Assembly: GCA_017541365.1 (NCBI GenBank)
Contig: JAFXZF010000020.1
Span: forward strand, 1 to 60,312
Length of the DNA stretch: 60,312 bases
Reading direction: 5' to 3'
Source: Prevotella sp.
Lineage (GTDB): Bacteria; Bacteroidota; Bacteroidia; Bacteroidales; Bacteroidaceae
Shown here in pieces: positions 1-7,713 of the stretch. Under the pieces are notes generated by a model. The model saw nothing but the letters and a program-made list of their open reading frames with translations. It did no database searches and was not told the DNA's origin. The position numbers were made by a program, and so were the translations under genes. How positions within the stretch are numbered: position 1 is the first letter of the stretch; every line of letters begins with the position of its first letter.

Positions 1-1433
1 ATGAGGAGAGGAGTACCTGCTGGTACTGCAGCTACCTCAGCTGTTGTTGCAGATGTAGTGCTGGTTGCTGTTACAACGTATGCCTTGATGGTACCGTCGA
101 TAGAAGAGAAGTCAACTGGGTTCTGTGTAACGTATGTCAGTACACCTGCCTCTGGGATAGAGATGGTCTCGGTAGCACCGGCGGGAGCACGCGTTACAAT
201 AATCTTTGTTGCATAGGATGTGGTAGCAGAGCCCGTTGCGCGACCTATATAGATTACAGAAGCATCCTGTTGAAGTACATATACCAGTTCTGTTGGATCA
301 TCGTCTACAAGGCGACCATTTATAAGCGCATCAGAAATTGCAACTTCCTTTCCTTCGGTATCAGTAGAAATACCGAGAAAAGCATCTTTCTCTGAACTAT
401 TGTTATAGCAACCTGCTATTGTTACCACATCGCCAGCTTTGAAGCCGCCATCAACAGTCACTGCTACGACTTTATCATATACACCTTCAGTCTCAGTAGT
501 AGTGCTACTAAATTTTATTCCATCTATGGTGGTTGTATTAGTCTTAACCTTTACTGTACCTGTCTCTGAATTAGTGTATGTAAAGTTACCTTTTGTATTC
601 CAGTTTACGAGAACTACTGGAGCTGCTGGGTCAATAACTTCAACTTCAATAACCGCCTCACCGGCAACATAACTATCATCTGCTGCTTGAGACACAGTGA
701 TATTAGCTGTACCAGCAGCAACACCAGTGATGGTGATGGTCTTTGTTGTCTCATCAACAGTAGCTGTAGCAATGGTTTCATCAGCAGACTCGACACTTAC
801 TGTACCTGTTGAAGAAGTGGTATATACAACATTTGTATTTTCGTTCATATTCACACTTGCTGATGTACTTACTGAAAGGTCTGATTCAGAACGGCTGTCG
901 TCACGTGTTACTTTTAACGTAAGAACATGTGTTCCAGTATTGCCTTGTCGACCAAAGTAGAGTGCGTCAACATTTTTTGTGAGCGTAAACTGCTCTGCTG
1001 TTGGATCATTTGCATTTGTTCTGCCGTTAATAAAGTTAGTGGTCAGGAAAAGCTGAGTGAAAGCACCTTCATTATCGTTGTCAAAATAATAAATACCTAT
1101 CGCAGCCTGTTTTGTGTCATCACTGTTGTTAAACACACCTGCAATGGTGATAATATCACCAGCCTTAAAGCCATCTGTTGGTTGAAGCTTCAGATAGTTC
1201 GCAGTGCCATCGGGTTTAATAGAACTGCCAAAGCTGATACCATAAACAGCATCAGTGTTTGTATGAATCTTCACACTGCTACTACCAATTGAAACATTAT
1301 TGGTTGTAACAGCAGATGCTCCTGTTGTGAATGCCTTCTGGCTCATGTCATACTCAACAAGAGTCACTTCTGCAGCTTGTGCTCCCGTAACTATCGCCAC
1401 GAGGAGCATAAAAAGAGATAATAGTTTTTTCAT
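1..1433 (-). CDS. Secreted Ig-like (BIG_2) surface protein, 3' end beyond window
   Basis: The reading frame runs open from an ATG at 1433 off the left edge, giving at least 477 residues with no stop. Residues 1-20 (MKKLLSLFMLLVAIVTGAQA) form a signal peptide ending in an AXA-like site. A beta-rich module at about residues 50-178 (FKAGDIITIAG, INGR, ALYFGR, KVTR) is repeated at about 285-415 (FKAGDVVTIAG, INGR, VIYIGR, IIVTR). A bacterial Ig-like fold with VAAGTANITV separates the two copies. From about residue 443 starts a TIKAYVVTA...VPAGTPLL segment, typical of C-terminal modules of Bacteroidales surface proteins. Function is unknown; a cell-surface or exported adhesin or glycan-binding role is inference. 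Confidence 0.85.
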   Translation of the reverse strand, partial: MKKLLSLFMLLVAIVTGAQAAEVTLVEYDMSQKAFTTGASAVTTNNVSIGSSSVKIHTNTDAVYGISFGSSIKPDGTANYLKLQPTDGFKAGDIITIAGVFNNSDDTKQAAIGIYYFDNDNEGAFTQLFLTTNFINGRTNANDPTAEQFTLTKNVDALYFGRQGNTGTHVLTLKVTRDDSRSESDLSVSTSASVNMNENTNVVYTTSSTGTVSVESADETIATATVDETTKTITITGVAAGTANITVSQAADDSYVAGEAVIEVEVIDPAAPVVLVNWNTKGNFTYTNSETGTVKVKTNTTTIDGIKFSSTTTETEGVYDKVVAVTVDGGFKAGDVVTIAGCYNNSSEKDAFLGISTDTEGKEVAISDALINGRLVDDDPTELVYVLQQDASVIYIGRATGSATTSYATKIIVTRAPAGATETISIPEAGVLTYVTQNPVDFSSIDGTIKAYVVTATSTTSATTAEVAAVPAGTPLL

Positions 1434-1522
1434 GTTTGTTAAAAATTTAGTTAATAAATAAATTGGTTATTTTGTTTGTTATTTTTTCACACGCTTACGC
1501 TTGCATTTATTAGTAACGAGGT

Positions 1523-2353
1523 CTATGGTTTTATCTCTTTTGTCTGCTCGTCATACCAGTGGAGTGAAATTGCATTTGGGGCGATATTTTTTCCTATTTC
1601 ACCACTTGGCGAGAGGTCTGCCGCAATATATTGGTTGTCATTCTCATCATCCCTGCATAGAGAGTAGAGAACGTAGTTGATAGGAACTGCATCTTTGCCT
1701 ATTACACTATCTATTACGTCATAAGCTTCTTTTAGTCTATTTTCTATCTTTTGCTTATCATCATAAGATATGACTGTATGGACAAAATATCTGATAGAAT
1801 CCTCTGTTTCTCCAGTGTTCTCATTTATCACCTTGTTTTCTTTCGGGTTGGCAAGTTTTACGAAGTCCTTTTGTATTTCTCGGTATCTCTTGCCTTCTTC
1901 AGCTTTCTCGTTTCCTGGGTAGTTGCATTTGAATTCTATCAGGCATACCCTATTCAAATTCTCATCATGAACTACGAGGTCGAAATTACCTGAACGCCCT
2001 TGCTTGTCGGAACTCTGATATGTTTTCAACTGACCTTTTGAGAAGCCATATCTCTCTACAGTCGGCGTTTCAACTGAAAAGCAGAGCTTTTTCTCCTTGT
2101 TTTCGAAATAGTCCTCGAAAGCTTCCACGAAAGCAAAGCGCATTTCCTGTTCGCTGCTTACACGAGTATAGTAGGAGTTAGGTGCTGATGAACCATGAGA
2201 GCGTTGGGGATACACCAAGAGTGTTGAAGGATTATTGTCCTCCAACGGAATACTTGAATAGCCTTCCCTATGATGAGCATAGGCATTCTGCACTCTCTTG
2301 AAAGCGTCAGTAATGATTTTTTCAATTATGTCCTTTATCTCCTGTGTTGCCAT
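1523..2353 (-). CDS. PD-(D/E)XK nuclease-like protein
   Basis: I start the gene at ATG 2353 (MATQEIKDI); an in-frame ATG at 2380 would add nine residues. The product has 276 residues and is cytosolic, with no signal peptide. The middle carries a PD-(D/E)XK signature: a helix with Glu (SSEQEMRFAFVEAF), then GNFDLVVHDE with the Asp on a strand, then LIEFKCN giving E-x-K. This predicts a Mg-dependent nuclease-type core. I do not recognise the subfamily, and the nucleic-acid target cannot be read from the sequence. It lies just downstream of a structured RNA and a toxin-antitoxin pair on the same strand, which suggests an accessory or defence-like neighbourhood. Confidence 0.75.
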   Translation of the reverse strand: MATQEIKDIIEKIITDAFKRVQNAYAHHREGYSSIPLEDNNPSTLLVYPQRSHGSSAPNSYYTRVSSEQEMRFAFVEAFEDYFENKEKKLCFSVETPTVERYGFSKGQLKTYQSSDKQGRSGNFDLVVHDENLNRVCLIEFKCNYPGNEKAEEGKRYREIQKDFVKLANPKENKVINENTGETEDSIRYFVHTVISYDDKQKIENRLKEAYDVIDSVIGKDAVPINYVLYSLCRDDENDNQYIAADLSPSGEIGKNIAPNAISLHWYDEQTKEIKP

Positions 2354-2636
2354 TTCTGTTTCATGCCTTTGCGCGCACATGTATAATGTATATATTACGT
2401 CCGTCCTCTAAAGAACGAGACTGGAAGTTCCTAAAGCCTCTCCCTACTCTCACGGGCAGGGAGAGATGACATTTGGGAAAATTTAGAAATTTCGCGTTGA
2501 CGCACAATAGATCTGGTATGCTACGCTACTCTTTTTCTCATGACTTATACCCACAGCAGCGCAAGGCATAGCCTCGATAGCGGCTGCCCTGAAAACTCCC
2601 TGTTCAGCAGTAATGGTGGTGATGATGTGTGGAAAC
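2354..2636. other. Non-coding stretch with degenerate reading frame
   Basis: No ATG-initiated gene is visible. On the minus strand an open frame without an ATG runs from the RNA terminator to a TAA at 2483-2485 and reads TITAEQGVFRAAAIEAMPC then SSVAYQIY. It could be a gene remnant, but nothing confirms it. A short inverted motif CTCTCCCT...AGGGAGAG sits at 2438-2465. Confidence 0.3.
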
Positions 2637-3040
2637 AAAAAAAGCGTGGGAGTTGTTTCCTCCGCGCTTATCCCCGAATTCAGGCCTTCGCATTGCCCCT
2701 AGAGTAAGGATAAGCAACGCAAGCCAGCCCACGCCAAGAGACTATATGCACTATGTGCCGACTGGGTACACCTTATTTATATAATAGGGTACACGCTCGG
2801 CTAAGGATATAATCATCCTGCGCAGACGCTTCCCGTTGCATTACCGCTGTACTCTAGTTCAAAGTTGCGAAGTTTGAATTCGACAGACAGTAACGTTAGA
2901 AAACGCCTTTTGAGGCGGTGCCAACACGTGGCGGTGCCTCGTTTCCAATATGTAATGGACCCCACCCTCCCGTGGGCTGGTTGAAGTCCTCTCTGCATAC
3001 GGCCACTGCCCATCGATATGGACACTTTACACCAATATGC
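2637..3040 (-). ncRNA. Structured non-coding RNA of ~400 nt, family not recognised
   Basis: A promoter at 3045-3075 and an intrinsic terminator at 2644-2668 bound a ~400-nt transcript with no credible ORF. The helices that can be drawn include a 10-bp perfect long-range helix CGTGGGCTGG/CCAGCCCACG (2971-2980 with 2724-2733), enclosing ~240 nt. Others are a hairpin GCTTATCC/GGATAAGC (2666-2673, 2708-2715), GAGGC-GCCA/TGGC-GCCTC (about 2912-2940), TTCAAA/TTTGAA (about 2858-2879), a GCCGA...TCGGC stem with GTAC and CCTATT/AATAAGG pairs (about 2757-2802), and CCAT/ATGG near the 5' end. I looked for and did not find tmRNA, RNase P, SRP or group II intron domain V core motifs. Confidence 0.7.
2644..2668 (-). 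terminator. Intrinsic terminator of the structured RNA
   Basis: The stem AGCG(C/T)GGG pairs around a 7-nt loop and is followed on the minus strand by seven U residues (2637-2643). Confidence 0.75.
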
Positions 3041-3044
3041 ACTG

Positions 3045-3075
3045 CAAAGATACATATTTATTTTGAAACTGCAAA
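3045..3075 (-). promoter_or_regulatory. Bacteroidetes promoter of the structured RNA
   Basis: On the minus strand TTTG (3072-3075) is followed by 19 nt and TATCTTTG (3045-3052), an exact match to TTTG-N19-TAnnTTTG. Start of transcription is expected near 3038-3040. Confidence 0.85.
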
Positions 3076-3081
3076 GAAAAA

Positions 3082-3114
3082 ACCGAAAAAGTTCAATTTG
3101 CGAACTTTTTCGGT
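3082..3114 (-). terminator. Intrinsic terminator of the toxin-antitoxin operon
   Basis: A perfect 13-bp stem (ACCGAAAAAGTTC with its complement) with a 7-nt loop is followed on the minus strand by a U tract. It also shields the RNA promoter 7 nt further on. Confidence 0.85.
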
Positions 3115-3136
3115 CTATAAGTCAGTGTGTAATATG

Positions 3137-3430
3137 TTAATGCATGTTCTGCTGATGGCAGGCATCGTGAATGGTTATCGTATCACCATCAATAGTATAT
3201 GCGTAGTACCAAACACCTGCATGCGCCATGTGATAGCCTTGCCAACGTTTAATTGTCGGCTTTCGACGTATGAGGGTGCGTTCAATTCCGTAAACAGCAT
3301 CAATCACATTGTTGATATACCTTACCATGTCTGAATAAGAATTAGTGTTAGAATATTTTATTAGCACGTGCCAGTAAAATGTCCTAATCTTATGCATTGC
3401 CAGAGGACGGATATTGTATTTATATCGCAT
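3137..3430 (-). CDS. RelE/ParE-type toxin
   Basis: A 97-residue basic protein. The C-terminal part GVWYYAYTIDGDTITIHDACHQQ is a strand pattern like that of RelE/ParE toxins, and HKIRTFYWHVL plus MVRYINNVIDAVYGIERTL give the usual N-terminal helices. Members act on ribosome-bound mRNA or on gyrase; which applies is not visible. The start ATG overlaps the stop of the upstream acidic gene by 11 nt (ATGCGATATAA), the coupling normal for antitoxin-toxin pairs. The family call is from pattern and context and is moderately sure. Confidence 0.6.
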   Translation of the reverse strand: MRYKYNIRPLAMHKIRTFYWHVLIKYSNTNSYSDMVRYINNVIDAVYGIERTLIRRKPTIKRWQGYHMAHAGVWYYAYTIDGDTITIHDACHQQNMH

Positions 3431-3671
3431 TTTTCTCAGCGTAAATCTTCTTTATATCCTCTAATAGCAAATTTCTAAATTCCTCAACGGTCAGGTCCCT
3501 GTCAATAATTGGAATGTTAGGGTCTTCTTCAAACAGCGAGGGATCGGAATAGTCTATGTCCAAATCATCCTCAGCATCCAACTGTACAAAGTGTCCCGTT
3601 GCAAGCAGGGTTGCAAGGCTTTTGATGGCTGTCTCGTCGTTTTTGTTATATGATAATGTTACTGTACACAT
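3420..3671 (-). CDS. Putative antitoxin paired with the RelE/ParE-type toxin
   Basis: An 83-residue acidic protein beginning MCTVTLSYNKNDE. The middle DAEDDLDIDYSDPSLFEEDP is strongly negative and probably extended, and the end TVEEFRNLLLEDIKKIYAEKN is helical, as in antitoxins that wrap around their toxin. It is the first gene of a two-gene unit with promoter 3695-3725 and a strong terminator at 3082-3114. There is no obvious DNA-binding fold. The role is inferred from charge, size and gene order. Confidence 0.6.
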   Translation of the reverse strand: MCTVTLSYNKNDETAIKSLATLLATGHFVQLDAEDDLDIDYSDPSLFEEDPNIPIIDRDLTVEEFRNLLLEDIKKIYAEKNAI

Positions 3672-3694
3672 ATCTCTTCTTATATCTTTTGTTG

Positions 3695-3725
3695 CAAAAT
3701 TACATTATTATTTTGAAACTGCAAA
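3695..3725 (-). promoter_or_regulatory. Promoter of the toxin-antitoxin pair
   Basis: TTTG (3722-3725), 19 nt, then TAATTTTG (3695-3702) on the minus strand. The stretch 3708-3725 carrying the -33 box is the same as that at 3058-3075 in the structured-RNA promoter. Confidence 0.85.
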
Positions 3726-3840
3726 GTTTTTTGAAAAAAAGTTTGTTCACCCATAAAATTCCTGTGCCTGACTTTGAGTGCCCCATGGGCAGGTTCGCTC
3801 ATCACGTTCGAGTCTCGCTCTGACAAGAGCGACTCCGGTC

Positions 3841-3861
3841 TATCCGTGCTATCCGTGGTCA
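3841..3861. repeat. ATCCGTG dispersed repeat, copy 1
   Basis: The stretch (T)ATCCGTGCTATCCGTGGTC recurs as CATCCGTGCCATCCGTGGTC at 23127-23147. Just before it, 3808-3833 holds an imperfect hairpin around GACA. The rest of 3726-3887 shows nothing else. Confidence 0.6.
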
Positions 3862-3887
3862 GACTACTCACCCCACACAAAAAAACG

Positions 3888-3917
3888 GGGCGCCACTGGC
3901 TGATGCCAAGGGCGCCC
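3888..3917 (-). terminator. Intrinsic terminator of thrS
   Basis: Stem GGGCGCC/GGCGCCC with an inner TGGC/GCCA pair, followed on the minus strand by CG and seven U residues. Confidence 0.8.
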
Positions 3918-3919
3918 TC

Positions 3920-3947
3920 TATACTTTATACTCTATACTCTATACTT
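3920..3947. repeat. Heptamer array (TATACTT), 4 units
   Basis: Four consecutive 7-nt units TATACTT/TATACTC directly 3' of the thrS stop codon. Confidence 0.8.
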
Positions 3948-3951
3948 TCGC

Positions 3952-5922
3952 TCAGTCACGTGGACGGATGTTCATAGCTGAGAGCTGCTCAGCGACTTCG
4001 CTGTTGATGCGTGAGCCAAACTCCTGCATAGTCATGACAGCCTGCTCGCCGCCACCCTGCTGGCGCATAGCCACAGTGCCGTCTGCCTGTTCCTTCTCGC
4101 CTACGATGACCATGTAAGGGATGCGCTTGATCTCGTTGTCACGCACCTTGCGGCCTATCTTCTCGTTGCGATTATCTACTACGGCGCGTACGCCTACGGT
4201 AGCGAGGTAGTCTTGTACCTGCTCGGCATAGTCGTTGTACTTCTCAGAGATAGGCAGGATAGCGACCTGCTCGGGGGTGAGCCAGAGTGGGAAGTGGCCT
4301 GCAGTATGCTCGATGAGTACGGCGGTGAAACGCTCCATGGAACCGAACGGTGCACGGTGTATCATGACAGGACGCTTCTTGGTATTGTCTTCAGCGGTGT
4401 ATTCGAGTTCGAAGCGGTTAGGCAACTGGTAGTCAACCTGAATAGTGCCAAGCTGCCAACGGCGTCCGATGGCGTCTTTTACCATACAGTCGAGCTTTGG
4501 ACCATAGAAGGCTGCCTCGCCTGTCTCGGTGCGGGCGTTGAGTCCGCGGTCGGCGCATGCGTCGATGATTGCCTTCTCGGCTGACTCCCACTGCTCGTCG
4601 GTGCCTATGTATTTCTCCTTGTCGTTAGGATCGCGGAGGGAAATCTGGAATTCTACCTGCTCGTCCTTGAAGCCGAAGATGGAGAATACTGCCTGGATGA
4701 TGTCGAGCACACGGAGGAACTCTGACTTCACTTGGTCCTGACGACAGAAGATGTGGGCATCGTCCTGAGTGAAGGAACGCACACGAGTGAGTCCGTGGAG
4801 CTCGCCTGACTGCTCATAGCGATATACGGTGCCAAACTCAGCACAGCGGAATGGGAGCTCACGATAAGAACGTGGCTTAGAAGCGAATATCTCACAGTGG
4901 TGAGGGCAGTTCATTGGCTTGAGCATATACTCCTCATCCTCCTCTGGTGTGTGGATAGGCTGGAAGGAGTCCTTGCCATAGTGTGCCCAGTGGCCTGAGG
5001 TGACGTAGAGGTTCTTGGAGCCGATATGGGGGGTGATAACCTCCTGATAGCCGAAACGCTTCTGTATGGTGCGCAGCATGTCCTGCAGGCGCAGACGGAG
5101 GTCGGTGCCCTTTGGCAACCATATTGGCAGGCCCTTGCCCACGCGCTCGGAGAACATGAAGAGTTCCATCTCCTTGCCTATCTTGCGGTGGTCGCGCTTC
5201 TTTGCCTCCTCAAGCATGACGAGGTACTCGTCGAGCATCTTTTTCTTTGGGAAGGTGATGCCGTAGAGACGCTGCAGCTGTGCCTTGCTTGCATCGCCAC
5301 GCCAGAAGGCGCCTGCGATAGAGGTGAGCTTGATAGCCTTGATGATGCCTGTGGAAACAATGTGCGGACCTTTACAAAGGTCAGTGAAGCTGCCCTGGGT
5401 GTAGGTAGTGATAGAACCGTCCTCAAGGTCCTCAGCGATGTGCTCCACCTTATACTCCTGACCCTGTGCCTTGAACTGTGAGATGGCGTCAGCCTTAGCC
5501 ACTTCACGGCGCACTACGGATTCGTCCTTGCGAGCGAGTTCGAGCATCTTGTCTTCTATCTGCTTGAAGTCGCCCTCCTTGATCATCTCGCCGTTAGGGA
5601 GCTGGACATCGTAGAAGAAGCCGTTCTCGGTAGCTGGGCCGAAGCCAAACTGTATGCCAGGGTAGAGCTCCTGCAGTGCCTCAGCAAGGAGGTGGGCAGA
5701 GGTGTGCCAGAAGGCGTGCTTGCCCTCCTCGTCCTCAAAACGGTAGAGGGCGATGGTGGCATCCTCTGTGATGGGACGGTTGAGTTCGGTGGTCTCACCG
5801 TTTATGCCACACGCCACAACGTTGCGTGCCAGGGCGGGTGATATACTTTCTGCTATCTGCATGCCTGTGACGCCGCTTTCATACTGGCGTACAGAGCCAT
5901 CGGGGAAGGTTATGTTTATCAT
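3952..5922 (-). CDS. thrS: Threonyl-tRNA synthetase
   Basis: Charges tRNA-Thr with threonine in the cytosol. The start is ATG 5922 ([10 protein letters not shown]), giving 656 residues; the open frame continues upstream into repeat sequence and is not used. Domains are TGS (1-60), the editing domain with HxxxH at H73-H77 and CKGPH, the class II catalytic core with Zn-binding MNCPHHCE, motif 2 around [12 protein letters not shown], motif 3 APFGSMERF, and the C-terminal anticodon domain ([10 protein letters not shown] to the end). The length fits the family (E. coli 642). A terminator follows, so it is not co-transcribed with infC-rpmI-rplT, which often lie next to thrS in this order. Confidence 0.97.
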   Translation of the reverse strand: MINITFPDGSVRQYESGVTGMQIAESISPALARNVVACGINGETTELNRPITEDATIALYRFEDEEGKHAFWHTSAHLLAEALQELYPGIQFGFGPATENGFFYDVQLPNGEMIKEGDFKQIEDKMLELARKDESVVRREVAKADAISQFKAQGQEYKVEHIAEDLEDGSITTYTQGSFTDLCKGPHIVSTGIIKAIKLTSIAGAFWRGDASKAQLQRLYGITFPKKKMLDEYLVMLEEAKKRDHRKIGKEMELFMFSERVGKGLPIWLPKGTDLRLRLQDMLRTIQKRFGYQEVITPHIGSKNLYVTSGHWAHYGKDSFQPIHTPEEDEEYMLKPMNCPHHCEIFASKPRSYRELPFRCAEFGTVYRYEQSGELHGLTRVRSFTQDDAHIFCRQDQVKSEFLRVLDIIQAVFSIFGFKDEQVEFQISLRDPNDKEKYIGTDEQWESAEKAIIDACADRGLNARTETGEAAFYGPKLDCMVKDAIGRRWQLGTIQVDYQLPNRFELEYTAEDNTKKRPVMIHRAPFGSMERFTAVLIEHTAGHFPLWLTPEQVAILPISEKYNDYAEQVQDYLATVGVRAVVDNRNEKIGRKVRDNEIKRIPYMVIVGEKEQADGTVAMRQQGGGEQAVMTMQEFGSRINSEVAEQLSAMNIRPRD

Positions 5923-5953
5923 ATTTTTTTGTTGTTTTATCTTTTTATAGGGA

Positions 5954-5986
5954 CTATAGTATCTATAGTGACTATAGTAACTATAG
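5954..5986. repeat. CTATAG ladder, 9-nt period, 4 units
   Basis: The palindrome CTATAG recurs at 5954, 5963, 5972 and 5981 with 3-nt spacers, in the leader between the 29-residue ORF and thrS. Similar ladders lie at 9231-9263 and 11370-11393. Confidence 0.85.
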
Positions 5987-5996
5987 CTTATTATTA

Positions 5997-6086
5997 TTAA
6001 CGCTTGGTTTTCTTCTTTTTCTTCTCCCACTCAGCTTTGCGCTTGAGGTACTCCTCGTAGTGGTTTTCGAGATAGTTGTCGGCCAT
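5997..6086 (-). CDS. Tiny basic protein (29 aa) upstream of thrS
   Basis: The frame ATG 6086 to TAA 5997 encodes 29 residues starting [20 protein letters not shown] and ending in a Lys-rich tail. It is a single charged helix, with no membrane segment. Very small proteins with the pattern NYLE-x-HYEEYxKRK are common in Bacteroidales genomes, so I think it is translated, but the role is unknown. It lies 6 nt downstream of the DUF4270 gene stop. Confidence 0.5.
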   Translation of the reverse strand: MADNYLENHYEEYLKRKAEWEKKKKKTKR

Positions 6087-6092
6087 AGGGGG

Positions 6093-7679
6093 CTATTGTT
6101 TATATCGGGTGTAGATGACGCTTGCCTTGATGGCGCCATTGTCGGCGGTGCCCATCTTGAGGCGTGAACTCTCGAGTGCCATAGAGTGGCTCACCTTGGT
6201 GAGCACAGAACTGGTGGTGATGGTGGTGTAGGTGGTCTCGACAGGTACGAGGTACACCTTATTCCAGTTTTTGGTCTGCTCGTCGGCTGAGTACTCCTCT
6301 ATCGTCTTGCCTGACTTCTGCCACTCACGGTACATCTTTGCCACGAGTGAGGAGATATTGTTGAAGGTGTAGCCACCAACGCTTGAGGAGTAGGAGGCGA
6401 GGTATGATGTCTTGTTGTCGCTCACCTGCTTCTCGCTGAAGAAACGGCTCAGCGAGTCGGCATGTACCATGAGCAACGTGGCAGGTGGTGACTGAGCGTA
6501 GTCACCGTCTCTCAAATTGTCGAGGCAGGGCAGGAAGATGCGCACGGTGCTCAAAGAGTCGTTCTCATGGTCCTTCATGATGGATGCTACATCGAAGGTC
6601 AACTGGGTGTAGATGGCATCAGGGCTCTTGACATAGGTGTATGCATCTGAGCTGTTGGCAGTGCTGACGAGGTTATCGATGCTGCTGTCGGTGATGGCGG
6701 AGTGCTGTATGCTCTCCTCGGTACCCGTGAACAGTGCCTGCACATTGTGTATGGCGGTAGGGTCTTGTGATGAGGGGTAGCTTAAGCGGTAGTACACGGT
6801 GAGTGATGTAGCGGTGATGTTTGACAAAGCCCCCTCGCCACCGATATGCTTGAGATAGAAGCCCGGGCACAGCTCCTTGAGGAAGGTGACCTGAGTATTG
6901 TAACCGCTGTGGTAGGCGGCATTCTCATCGAGATACTGCTTCATGAGGTACGTGCCGTAGTTGGAGTAGGTATTGCCGTCACGTCCGGTATATGGCTTAT
7001 TGAGCGGTATGTTGATGTAATGGCTGTGCTGGGTGGTCTTTGCCGTACCCTCTACGACCATATTCTTGATGGAGTAGGTGCGTAGGGCATTGACGGCACC
7101 TGCATCGGTACGTATCATGCCTTCTGCCTCGGGATTGAAACTGATGGAGTAGTCCTTAGACTCTACGTAGGGCTGGCTGAGCTCCTTGACGGCAAGTGAC
7201 ATCTGTGCTGTGCTGTCGCCATCGAAGTCGGCTACATAGAATGTGAGATAGCAGGAGTCAGCTTTGAGGTACTGCATCTTCTTCTGTCGCACCTCGTCGC
7301 TGAGGTCCTTGCCGATGGGCAACAGTGTGCCATTGTCGTCATATACGACGATGGAGTCGATGTGGGAAAACATCGATACGGCATTGAATGACTTGAGAAA
7401 CTGATTGCTGAGGGGTATCACCTGCGTCATGAAGTCGGCAGTGATGTACGAGCCAGTCTCGCTGTCGTACATCTTGCCAAGGTAGGTGTAGTTGGAACGT
7501 GCGTTGATGTCGCCGAGTGAGGCACCCTTGACGGATGTGGAAGAGACATTGAACTCATTGGTGTAGAACTCGACATTGTCGGCTACATCGGTGAGTGAGC
7601 CTCCCAGTCCGTCGGTACTGTCATCGCACGATATAAGGAGAAGGGTTGTTATGAGTGTAAGGAAAAAAATCTTTTTCAT
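6093..7679 (-). CDS. DUF4270 family lipoprotein
   Basis: Start ATG 7679 (MKKIFFLTLITTLLLISCDD), 528 residues; the frame is open further upstream but that part lacks any signal. The lipobox LISC puts the lipidated cysteine at residue 18, so the mature protein is membrane anchored, most likely in the outer membrane. The rest is a beta-rich DUF4270 body (FNVSSTSVKGASLGDINARSNYTYLGKMYD near the N-terminus). Function is unknown. In Bacteroidales the family is often found beside the short GT5 synthase gene, as here (34 nt upstream), which hints at a link with polysaccharide handling but proves none. Confidence 0.85.
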   Translation of the reverse strand: MKKIFFLTLITTLLLISCDDSTDGLGGSLTDVADNVEFYTNEFNVSSTSVKGASLGDINARSNYTYLGKMYDSETGSYITADFMTQVIPLSNQFLKSFNAVSMFSHIDSIVVYDDNGTLLPIGKDLSDEVRQKKMQYLKADSCYLTFYVADFDGDSTAQMSLAVKELSQPYVESKDYSISFNPEAEGMIRTDAGAVNALRTYSIKNMVVEGTAKTTQHSHYINIPLNKPYTGRDGNTYSNYGTYLMKQYLDENAAYHSGYNTQVTFLKELCPGFYLKHIGGEGALSNITATSLTVYYRLSYPSSQDPTAIHNVQALFTGTEESIQHSAITDSSIDNLVSTANSSDAYTYVKSPDAIYTQLTFDVASIMKDHENDSLSTVRIFLPCLDNLRDGDYAQSPPATLLMVHADSLSRFFSEKQVSDNKTSYLASYSSSVGGYTFNNISSLVAKMYREWQKSGKTIEEYSADEQTKNWNKVYLVPVETTYTTITTSSVLTKVSHSMALESSRLKMGTADNGAIKASVIYTRYKQ

Positions 7680-7713
7680 AAAACCTGCGAAAAATAGGGG
7701 AGGGGAATAAGGA

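Noticed and set aside
2483..2640. Protein-coding gene on the minus strand
   Set aside because: Open and protein-like in part but has no ATG and would start inside the RNA terminator; kept only as a possible remnant.
2637..3040. RNase P RNA, tmRNA, 6S, SRP RNA or group II intron
   Set aside because: The core sequence signatures that I know for RNase P, tmRNA, SRP and domain V were searched on both strands and not found; size is too large for 6S. A covariance search could still overturn this.
2813..3055. 80-aa minus-strand reading frame inside the structured RNA
   Set aside because: Its start falls within the promoter spacer and the frame is explained by RNA helices; no protein-like pattern.
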